This document shows, in pieces, positions 1-5,865 of a stretch of DNA of 18,251 nt. The stretch comes from DAOUCP01 sp034432155 (lineage in GTDB: Bacteria > Chloroflexota > Anaerolineae > Epilineales > Epilineaceae), in the NCBI GenBank assembly GCA_034432155.1, contig DAOUCP010000059.1, positions 1 through 18,251 of the forward strand, in the 5' to 3' direction. How positions within the stretch are numbered: the first letter of the stretch is position 1; each line of letters opens with the position of its first letter. A program made the translations under genes and the position numbers. The notes beneath the pieces were generated by a model. That model made no database searches, was not told where the DNA came from, and saw only the letters and a program-made list of their open reading frames with translations.

Positions 1-859
1 ACGGCGCGGGGGCGGCAAAGCTGGGAGGCACGCGGGGGGAGCCCACCAGTGAGGGGGCCCGCCCCGTAGCAGGCAGGACGGGGGGGGAGGAGCCGGGCAT
101 CTCCGGCGGGGTGGCGGAAGCGGCCCAATCCCCCGCGGCAAGCGTTGCCCCGCCGCTCACCACCAGCTGGGGCATGACACCGAGCTGGCGACGAATCGCC
201 ACTGCCCCGCGCCGCAGCGCCTCGCCATCGGGACCGGCCCGCGCTGCCAGCCGCTCCAGGTCTGTTGCCACCGCCGCCACCTCGGCGTCGGTGCGAGCTG
301 CGAGTCGTTCGCTGCCCGAACGCCGAGCCAGATCCCGAGCCCGAGCGCATCGGGCAAGAATGTCTTCCACGGACTGGGTCACTGCCCATGGCTGCCTGGT
401 GCCCCTGGCCACGAGCGCCCCCAGCTCCTCCAGTCGTGCCCAAGCGGCGTCCAGCTCGCCGGCGATGGTCGCCTCCCCTGGCTGGTCCGGCGCACGTGCT
501 GCCCAAGAACCGCCGGCCAACAAGTGCGGCCAGGCTGGTTGCGCCAGCCGCAGGGTTACCACCAGACCGAACGAAAGGCCGAGCCCGATGGCCGCGAGGA
601 GCACGCGGCGCCATGCCCAGGGACGCGGCCTGACGAGGCGCAGCCGAATGTCGGTGCGCAGCTGCTCTTCCAGCCCCAAGACAAAGGAGGGCCGCGGACC
701 GTGGCGCGAGGAGGCAGCAGCCGTCAGGCGTGCCGCCGAGACCAACAGCGGCCGCAGCTCAGGCGCCAGGTCGCGCGCCGCGACCTCGAGGGACCGTCCG
801 GCGCGCAGGTGCTCGACGGCCTGGTGCAGCTGGTCGGCCAGCTGCTCATCCCGACGCAC
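1..859 (-). CDS. DUF5667-like membrane protein, sigma factor partner (partial)
   Basis: The frame is open from a GTG at 857-859 to the window edge, so about 286 residues are visible and the C-terminus is missing. The start is supported by a GGAGG nine bases upstream. The gene overlaps the end of the sigma factor gene by 14 nt, which implies translational coupling. The N-terminal part (residues about 5-45, with an LRAGRSLE motif and an ELRPLL motif) resembles DUF5667 proteins found next to ECF sigma genes in Chloroflexota and Actinobacteria. A basic stretch and one hydrophobic helix follow (about 90-110, LLAAIGLGLSFGLVV), then an Ala/Arg/Glu-rich helical region and a Pro-rich stretch near the window edge. 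By analogy it is an inner-membrane protein with a cytoplasmic N-terminus that may modulate the sigma factor. That role is inference; no anti-sigma zinc motif is visible. Confidence 0.72.
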   Translation of the reverse strand, partial: MRRDEQLADQLHQAVEHLRAGRSLEVAARDLAPELRPLLVSAARLTAAASSRHGPRPSFVLGLEEQLRTDIRLRLVRPRPWAWRRVLLAAIGLGLSFGLVVTLRLAQPAWPHLLAGGSWAARAPDQPGEATIAGELDAAWARLEELGALVARGTRQPWAVTQSVEDILARCARARDLARRSGSERLAARTDAEVAAVATDLERLAARAGPDGEALRRGAVAIRRQLGVMPQLVVSGGATLAAGDWAASATPPEMPGSSPPVLPATGRAPSLVGSPRVPPSFAAPAP

Positions 860-1415
860 GGATACTCGCCTCCGCCATCGTCGCTGCCTTGCGCAGCGCA
901 CGATGCTGCAGCACCTTGGCATTGGCCACCGTCAAACCAAGCAGCGCAGCCGTCTCCTCAATCGTCTGATTCTCGAGAAAACGCAGTTCTAGGACTCGCC
1001 GGTAGCGCGGTGGCAGTGGTCGCAGAAGCTCGACGACCAGGGCCAGCGAGGCATCGTCCTCCCCGGCCTCGGTCTCGCCCTCCAGCGGCGCCGCCCGCCC
1101 CGACAAGGGGACCACCCGGCGATAGGTCGACGACTGCCGATGGTTGCGTACCAGGTTCCGCGCGATCTGGTACAGCCAGTTGCGGAAACTGGCCTCGCCT
1201 CGGAAGCCGGCTAGACCACGCAGCATGCGGGCAAAGGTCTCTGCCGTCAGATCCTCGGCTTCGTCGGTGTCCCGGACCTGGGCTTGCACGAAGCGGTAGA
1301 TCGCCGCCACGTAGCGATGGTATAAGGTGGTCAAGGCCGTCTCGTCCCCCGCCAGCGTGCGTCGCACGAGGTCCTCGTCCGGCTGTGCATCGTACGCCAG
1401 CGGTTGCGCGCTCAT
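846..1415 (-). CDS. ECF-family RNA polymerase sigma-70 factor
   Basis: This 189-residue protein has the normal ECF sigma length. Region 2 spans about 23-92 and contains the core-binding motif DEAEDLTAETF (51-61) and the promoter-melting segment FRNWLYQIARNLVRNH. An acidic linker follows (about 105-125). Region 4 spans about 125-176, with the helix-turn-helix TIEETAALLGLTVANAKVLQ, which reads the -35 element. The start is ATG 1413-1415. Only a weak AGGGA lies 12 nt upstream, so the ribosome site is poor. The gene heads a minus-strand operon with the DUF5667-like protein. It diverges from folD, and its own promoter is not obvious, as expected if the sigma factor recognises a non-consensus sequence. 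The target regulon cannot be read from this window. Confidence 0.93.
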   Translation of the reverse strand: MSAQPLAYDAQPDEDLVRRTLAGDETALTTLYHRYVAAIYRFVQAQVRDTDEAEDLTAETFARMLRGLAGFRGEASFRNWLYQIARNLVRNHRQSSTYRRVVPLSGRAAPLEGETEAGEDDASLALVVELLRPLPPRYRRVLELRFLENQTIEETAALLGLTVANAKVLQHRALRKAATMAEASIRASG

Positions 1416-1478
1416 GAACGAACTGCGTCCCTCATGGTATGGACAAGACAGCGTTACGGCTGCGGCTCGGGATCCGGA

Positions 1479-1487
1479 TGCTATACT
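1479..1487 (+). promoter_or_regulatory. Extended -10 promoter for the folD transcript
   Basis: TGC followed by TATACT (1482-1487) forms an extended -10 element. No good -35 box is seen. Exactly 7 nt separate it from a GTG at 1495, the same spacing as at the other leaderless promoters in this window. Confidence 0.6.
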
Positions 1488-1492
1488 CCTCG

Positions 1493-1543
1493 CCGTGAGC
1501 CACCGGCATCACGGCCTCTTGTGGGCCTGGCACCTCCGCCCAC
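1493..1543 (+). promoter_or_regulatory. Two hairpins at the 5' end of the folD leader
   Basis: Hairpin 1 is a 9-bp stem with one bulged A: CCGTGAGCC (1493-1501), loop ACC, then GGC-A-TCACGG (1505-1514). Hairpin 2 pairs GTGGGC (1521-1526) with GCCCAC (1538-1543) across an 11-nt loop. They lie at the predicted 5' end of a leader of about 200 nt. Hairpin 1 would bury the GTG at 1495. No riboswitch class was recognised. Function is unknown. Confidence 0.4.
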
Positions 1544-1701
1544 CGCTTGGCAAGACAACCCCTAGCCATGCGCCCCGGGCGCCGCGGTTGGCCGCCTGCG
1601 TTCCGGCAGTCGCTATTGTACGCCCATTGCTCGAGGCCGCGAAGCCCTCCGACGGCAGGTGCGCGCCGGGGCCGGTTCCGCTCGCCAGGAAGGCCGGATG
1701 A
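1495..1701 (+). CDS. Possible leaderless upstream ORF (68 codons) overlapping folD
   Basis: The frame opens with GTG 7 nt after the TATACT box, so the mRNA could begin at the start codon. It closes with TGA at 1699-1701, giving an ATGA overlap with the folD start at 1698. The peptide begins VSHRHHGLLWAWHLRPP and is rich in His, Arg, Pro and Trp. It has no recognised domain. About four fifths of its codons end in G or C, but that is uninformative in such GC-rich DNA. It could be a regulatory leader peptide coupled to folD, or simply open by chance in an untranslated leader. The hairpin over its start codon argues against efficient translation. Confidence 0.25.
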   Translation: MSHRHHGLLWAWHLRPPLGKTTPSHAPRAPRLAACVPAVAIVRPLLEAAKPSDGRCAPGPVPLARKAG

Positions 1702-2579
1702 CGGCGCGCCTGCTGGACGGCAAAGCCATCGCCGCCGACCTGCGCTCGGCGGTGCGCGACCAGGCCGAGCAGTTCCGCGAGACTGCCGACCGGCCACCCC
1801 TTTTGGCAGCAGTGCTGGTGGGCGACCAGGAGGCGAGCCTGACGTATGCCAAGGCCAAGGGAAAGGCAGCCAGGGAGTGCGGCCTGGACTACCGACTGGT
1901 CCAGGTTCCGGCAGCCGACGGTACAGCGGCCGTGGTTGCGGCCGTGCGCCAGCTCGCGGCCGACCCGCTGGTGGACGCGATGCTGCTCGAGCTGCCGCTG
2001 CCACCCGGCTGTGACACCGCCCAGGCCGTGGCCGCCTTGGACCCGGCACGGGACGCGGACGGCATTACGCCCCCCAGCTTGGGGCGGCTGCTGCTGGGTC
2101 AGCCCGGGCCGCGACCGGCCACGGCGCAGGCAGTGCTCGAACTGTTGGCGGCGGCCGCGGTGCCGCTGGCGGGAGCGCGGGCGGTGGTGATCGGCCGCTC
2201 CGCGCACGTGGGGCTGCCCACGGCACTGCTGCTGGTACACGCCCACGCCACGGTCTCGGTCGCACACACCCGGACGCGCGACCTAGCGGCCCTCACTCGA
2301 CAGGCCGACATCCTGGTGGTCGCTGCGGGTCGGCCGGCGTTGATCGGTCCGGCGCACGTGCGTCCGGGCGCCGTGGTCATCGACGTCGGCACCACCGTCC
2401 TCACCGATGCCGCCGGCAGTCGCGTGGTGGGCGACGTGGCACCCGAGGTCCACTCTGTCGCTGGCGTCCTATCGCCGGTGCCGGGGGGTGTGGGGCCGGT
2501 GACGACGGCCGTATTGCTCCGGACGGTCGTGGAGCTGGCTCATGCGCGCTGGCGACAGAGTCCTTTGCTGTCGCGCTGA
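1698..2579 (+). CDS. folD: FolD, methylene-THF dehydrogenase/methenyl-THF cyclohydrolase (divergent)
   Basis: This 293-residue protein has normal FolD length. It interconverts 5,10-methylene-THF and 10-formyl-THF in cytoplasmic one-carbon metabolism. Visible family features are the catalytic Tyr50/Lys54 pair in TYAKAKGKA, the LPLP motif (99-102), Asp121 in DADG, the NADP-binding GRSAHVGLP (166-174), HTRTRDL (190-196), and the C-terminal signature SPVPGGVGPVTTAVLL (259-274). The start is the ATG at 1698 rather than the upstream 1659 in-frame start, because AGGAAGG lies 4 nt before it and the protein then begins like other FolDs. Oddities: the conserved Gln before LPLP (Gln98 in E. coli) is Glu98 here, and the usual PCTP loop reads PRPATAQ. 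The dehydrogenase fold looks intact; cyclohydrolase activity is less certain. Confidence 0.93.
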   Translation: MTARLLDGKAIAADLRSAVRDQAEQFRETADRPPLLAAVLVGDQEASLTYAKAKGKAARECGLDYRLVQVPAADGTAAVVAAVRQLAADPLVDAMLLELPLPPGCDTAQAVAALDPARDADGITPPSLGRLLLGQPGPRPATAQAVLELLAAAAVPLAGARAVVIGRSAHVGLPTALLLVHAHATVSVAHTRTRDLAALTRQADILVVAAGRPALIGPAHVRPGAVVIDVGTTVLTDAAGSRVVGDVAPEVHSVAGVLSPVPGGVGPVTTAVLLRTVVELAHARWRQSPLLSR

Positions 2580-2608
2580 GCGCCGGGGGGCGCTGAGCCC
2601 TGGGCTCA
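2579..2608. terminator. Hairpin pair between convergent folD and rsfS
   Basis: There are two adjacent stems: AGCGCC-gggg-GGCGCT (2579-2594) and TGAGCC-CTG-GGCTCA (2594-2608). They overlap at base 2594, so they may be alternatives. They fill the 37-nt gap between the stop codons. No U-tract follows on either strand, so intrinsic termination is only suggested by position and symmetry. Confidence 0.4.
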
Positions 2609-2616
2609 CCGTGCTC

Positions 2617-2964
2617 CTAAGGCATCCGCACCACGAGCGGCGCCTCGCTCCACATCGCCTCGAGACCGTAGTAAGCGCGCCGCATGGCGTCGAACAGGTG
2701 GACGACCACGTCTCCGTAATCGATCAGCACCCAGCCGGAGGCTGGATGGCCCTCTACTGCCAGCGGCCGCTCGCTGCCCTGAACACGAACGGCCTCCGTC
2801 ACAGCCTCGGCGGCCGCCTGAAGCTGACGCTCGCTCGCAGCGGTGCCCAGCACGAAGTAGTCGCAGATCGTCGAGACCGGGCGCAAATCCAGGATTGCCA
2901 AGTCCTCCAGCTGTCGGTCGCTCATCGCCTCAAAGGCGATACGGGCCAGGCTATCGGCTTGCAG
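2617..2964 (-). CDS. rsfS: Ribosomal silencing factor RsfS
   Basis: From the chosen start this is a 115-residue protein, the usual length for the RsfS/Iojap family. RsfS binds ribosomal protein uL14 and blocks joining of the 30S and 50S subunits during starvation. Family motifs seen are LEDLAILDLRPVSTICDYFV, SERQLQAAAEAV, HPASGWVLIDYGDVVVHLF and YYGLEAMW. The start is inferred to be CTG (2962-2964): AAGGAG lies 6 nt upstream, and the first helix (SLARIAFEAM) is then complete. No ATG, GTG or TTG occurs in frame between the promoter and this codon. The alternative ATG 13 codons downstream would remove helix 1 and has no well-spaced SD. The gene diverges from relA. Confidence 0.9.
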   Translation of the reverse strand: MQADSLARIAFEAMSDRQLEDLAILDLRPVSTICDYFVLGTAASERQLQAAAEAVTEAVRVQGSERPLAVEGHPASGWVLIDYGDVVVHLFDAMRRAYYGLEAMWSEAPLVVRMP

Positions 2965-3006
2965 GAAAGGCTCCTTGTTGCAGCAGGGACCGGACGTCCA
3001 GCTGAC

Positions 3007-3036
3007 AGTATATCGTGTTGGCCCCTTCCGCCGCAA
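3007..3036 (-). promoter_or_regulatory. rsfS promoter
   Basis: On the minus strand, TTGCGG (3031-3036) and TATACT (3007-3012) are separated by 18 nt. The predicted transcription start near 3000 gives a leader of about 36 nt that contains the AAGGAG before the CTG start. Confidence 0.7.
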
Positions 3037-3152
3037 CGGAGTCGTCGTGCAGCCAACGGGCGGAGGATGTTGGTGCTTTGCGACGCCACCGGATCGGCGG
3101 ATAGCGGGGGCGACGTTGTGGCTCGACCACACCGGCAGAGGGTGGGGTGACT

Positions 3153-3182
3153 TTGCGACTCCCCAGAACAGCGGCCTACACT
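3153..3182 (+). promoter_or_regulatory. relA promoter, leaderless
   Basis: TTGCGA (3153-3158), an 18-nt spacer and TACACT (3177-3182). The box ends exactly 7 nt before the relA ATG at 3190 and no SD is present, so the transcript should start at or next to the start codon. About 116 nt separate this promoter from the divergent rsfS promoter; I see no other element there. Confidence 0.68.
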
Positions 3183-3189
3183 TAGAGCC

Positions 3190-5865
3190 ATGATAGACCA
3201 GCCACCGGGCGAGACCGACGAGGGCCTGGTCAAAGCAGTGCCGACTCGGCTCCAGCGCCGAGGCACTTCGACAAGGTCACGAACACGCTTGCCATTCGAG
3301 CGCCGTTCGCGGGCCAAGGGGAAGGCGGCGGCCGGGGCCACGGGCCGGGCTGGCGAGCCACGGCCGCGCGGGCAGTCGGCCCTTGGCGCACTGCCGCGCG
3401 GGCAGTCAACCGGCGAGGCGGCGAGATCCTCGTCTGCAGCGTCTATTGCTGTGGGGGCGTCGGGCGAGCCGCGGAGCCAAGACCTGCCACCGGCCGTTCG
3501 TGAGCTCCTCGTGATCCTCGAGGGCCGCTGGCCAGAGAGCGACCTCGACGTTGTCGTAAGGGCCTATCGCCTGGCCGAAGAAGCGCACCGCGGCCAGACC
3601 CGTCTGAGCGGCGAGCCGTACATCTCCCATCCGCTGGCGGTCGCTCGCATTCTGGCCGAGATCGGCCTTGATCCCATTGCTGCCGCGGCGGCCTTGCTGC
3701 ACGATGTCCTGGAAGACACGGACGTGAGCGAGGAGCGGATCCGGGCCGAGGTTGGTTCCGAGGTGCTGCAGTTGGTGTGCGGCCTCACGAAGATTGAGAT
3801 TGCGGAGACGGCCACGGAGAAGGTCGCTCCAGGCAAGGATCGGGCTGCGCAAGGCGGAGCCGATGGGGGCACCGGGGACGGCGCCACTGGGGATGGGGCC
3901 CCTCCAAGGAGTCGCGGCCGGCACGAGGATCGGAGCCTTCCAGCATCCAGGCCCGCTGGTGCCGACTGGGACACCGAGGAAGGGCGACGCCGCGCCAAGC
4001 GCACAGTGCGGGAGGCGGAAGCAGAAACCATACGGCGGATCTTCATGTCGGCCAGTGTCGACATTCGTGTCCTTCTGATCAAGCTCGCGGACCGACTTCA
4101 CAACATGCGCACCGCGCGTTGGCTGCCCGAGGAGCGTCAGCGTGACCTGGCGCAACAGACGGAGCGGATCTATGCGCCACTGGCCGAGCGACTCGGCCTT
4201 TGGCAGCTCAAGACGGAACTCGAGGATCTCAGCCTCCGCATCTTGGAGCCCGACGTCTACGCTGCTATCGAGTCCGTGGTGGCCAGGGATCTGGAGGAGA
4301 CGGAACACTACCTCGGGGCGGCGATCCACGAGCTCGATGAAGCACTCCGTCGCCACGGGCTCAAGGGAGAAGTCAGCGGCCGCATCAAGCACTATGCCTC
4401 CATTCGCAACAAGCTCCGGCGGCTAGAGGCTCAACCAGCAGAGATTCCCGAGGTATTGCGCGACGTACAGGACATCCTGGCTCTCCGAGTTGTTCTGGAC
4501 GGGGACGACACCCACCAGTGCTACGCCGCTCTGGGGATCGTCCACACCATTTGGCAGCCGATCGAAGGCACGGTCGACGACTACATTGCGTGTCCCAAGA
4601 GCAACCATTACCAGAGCCTGCACACCACGGTGACTGGCCCCGAGGAGCGGGTCCTCGAGGTGCAGATACGCACCGCCAGGATGCACGAGGTCGCCGAACT
4701 GGGCGTGGCTGCCCATTGGGCATACAAGCAGCAGAGTCCGCCGGATTCCGGGGGACTGGCAGCCGTCCGCGACCTTCGGGTACGACTTGACGAAGCCATG
4801 AAGCTGCATCGTGACGCGCGGGAGTTCGTGGGGGACGTCAGCGATTGGCTGAGCGCTCAAGTGCGCATCCTAACGCCCAAGGGAGACATTCTTGAGCTGC
4901 CGACCGGGGCCACCCCGATCGATGTCGCTTACGCCATTCACACCGAGGTAGGCCACCGTTGCCGGGGAGCCAAAGTGGACGGCCGGTTGGTGGCCCTGAA
5001 TACCCCGCTTCGGACCGGCCAGCGTGTTCAAATCCTCACGGCCAAAGGCCCGGCAGGGCCCAGCCGTGACTGGCTCAACCCTGATCTTGGCTACACGGCC
5101 ACGACGTTGGCCCGGGCGCGAATTCGTCAGTGGTTCCGGCGTCAGGAACGTTCGGCCGCCGTGTCGGCAGGCCGCCAGATCCTGGAGCGACAGCTGCGAC
5201 GGTTAGGGCTGACAAGGACCCGACACGAGACGGTGGCGCGGCTTTTCGACTACCGCGACGTCGAGGAGTTCTATCTAGCCCTCGGGCGGACGCTCATTGC
5301 CCCAGAAGCCGTCAGCCAGCGGCTCGTCGAGCGAGACAGCGAGCGGCAGAACAGCTCATCCACGATCGCACCCGCGACGCCCGTCGTCCATAGCAATGCA
5401 AGGCTGCCCGACACGCCCACCATCGCCGGCGCCGCAGGCGACACCGCCCTTGCCATGAGGCTGGCGCGGTGCTGTGGGCCGCTGCCCGGGGACGCAGTGA
5501 TGGGCTACGTCACCCGTGGGCGAGGCATCACCCTGCATCGCCGGGGGTGCGCCAACATCCGAGCGCTGCGCGAACGCGAGCCCGAGCGGTTTGTGGCCAT
5601 CGACTGGCAGCCGGACCGCCAGCAGGGACATGCCGTGAAGCTGCGGATTGTAGCCTATGATCGCGCCGGGCTGGTGCGCGACATTTCGCAGATCATCGCC
5701 CACTACGACGTGAGCATGGACTCGGTGACGGCGGTGGCCAACCCCGTCGACGGCACTGCCACGGTGACGGCTGTGGTGCGGTTGCCCTCCCTGGGCCTGC
5801 TGGTGGCCCTCATGGACCGTTTGGAAACGGTAGAGAACGTCATCGACGTACGGCGCGCCCCATGA
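3190..5865 (+). CDS. relA: Bifunctional (p)ppGpp synthetase/hydrolase, RelA/SpoT family
   Basis: This 891-residue protein makes and degrades the alarmone (p)ppGpp in the cytoplasm. In order it has: a low-complexity basic N-terminal extension (1-100); the HD hydrolase (about 115-320) with His133, His171-Asp172, Glu175-Asp176 and Asp301 (LIKLADRLHN); the synthetase (about 390-515) with RIKHYASIRNK, YIACPKSNHYQSLHTT and EVQIRTARMHEVAELGVAAH; TGS (about 555-620); a Cys-containing domain (RCCGPLPGD, 760-768; Cys787); and ACT (about 816-890). Both active sites look complete. Typical family members are about 720-780 residues. The excess is the N-terminal extension and a Gly/Arg/Ala-rich insert of about 65 residues (roughly 208-272) between HD motifs. 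The leaderless promoter supports this start. The stop overlaps the next gene as ATGA. Divergent from rsfS. Confidence 0.96.
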   Translation: MIDQPPGETDEGLVKAVPTRLQRRGTSTRSRTRLPFERRSRAKGKAAAGATGRAGEPRPRGQSALGALPRGQSTGEAARSSSAASIAVGASGEPRSQDLPPAVRELLVILEGRWPESDLDVVVRAYRLAEEAHRGQTRLSGEPYISHPLAVARILAEIGLDPIAAAAALLHDVLEDTDVSEERIRAEVGSEVLQLVCGLTKIEIAETATEKVAPGKDRAAQGGADGGTGDGATGDGAPPRSRGRHEDRSLPASRPAGADWDTEEGRRRAKRTVREAEAETIRRIFMSASVDIRVLLIKLADRLHNMRTARWLPEERQRDLAQQTERIYAPLAERLGLWQLKTELEDLSLRILEPDVYAAIESVVARDLEETEHYLGAAIHELDEALRRHGLKGEVSGRIKHYASIRNKLRRLEAQPAEIPEVLRDVQDILALRVVLDGDDTHQCYAALGIVHTIWQPIEGTVDDYIACPKSNHYQSLHTTVTGPEERVLEVQIRTARMHEVAELGVAAHWAYKQQSPPDSGGLAAVRDLRVRLDEAMKLHRDAREFVGDVSDWLSAQVRILTPKGDILELPTGATPIDVAYAIHTEVGHRCRGAKVDGRLVALNTPLRTGQRVQILTAKGPAGPSRDWLNPDLGYTATTLARARIRQWFRRQERSAAVSAGRQILERQLRRLGLTRTRHETVARLFDYRDVEEFYLALGRTLIAPEAVSQRLVERDSERQNSSSTIAPATPVVHSNARLPDTPTIAGAAGDTALAMRLARCCGPLPGDAVMGYVTRGRGITLHRRGCANIRALREREPERFVAIDWQPDRQQGHAVKLRIVAYDRAGLVRDISQIIAHYDVSMDSVTAVANPVDGTATVTAVVRLPSLGLLVALMDRLETVENVIDVRRAP
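3363..3407 (+). repeat. 15-bp direct repeat inside the relA N-terminal extension
   Basis: GCCGCGCGGGCAGTC occurs at 3363-3377 and 3393-3407. The 30-nt period keeps frame and encodes PRGQS twice (residues 59-63 and 69-73). Confidence 0.8.

Noticed and set aside
524..1417. Plus-strand frame of 297 codons over the sigma gene
   Set aside because: It is antisense to a clear ECF sigma factor, has no SD or domain, and has low-complexity Arg/Pro/Ser composition typical of shadow frames in GC-rich DNA.
1493..1560. ZTP (pfl) riboswitch upstream of folD
   Set aside because: The segment CACCGCTTGGCAAG recalls the 3' half of that motif and the gene context would fit, but the conserved 5' half (GACUGGCG and GGGGAGCG segments) is absent. 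A covariance-model hit would be needed.
2542..3150. Plus-strand 202-codon frame across rsfS
   Set aside because: Antisense to RsfS, which has family motifs, promoter and SD. No recognisable protein features.
2975..3193. Plus-strand small ORF ending in an ATGA overlap with relA
   Set aside because: It crosses the rsfS promoter and the relA promoter, and relA is predicted to be leaderless. This overlap is most likely chance and shows how easily such overlaps arise.
3406..4392. Minus-strand 328-codon frame inside relA
   Set aside because: Mirror frame of the RelA coding sequence with no domain of its own.
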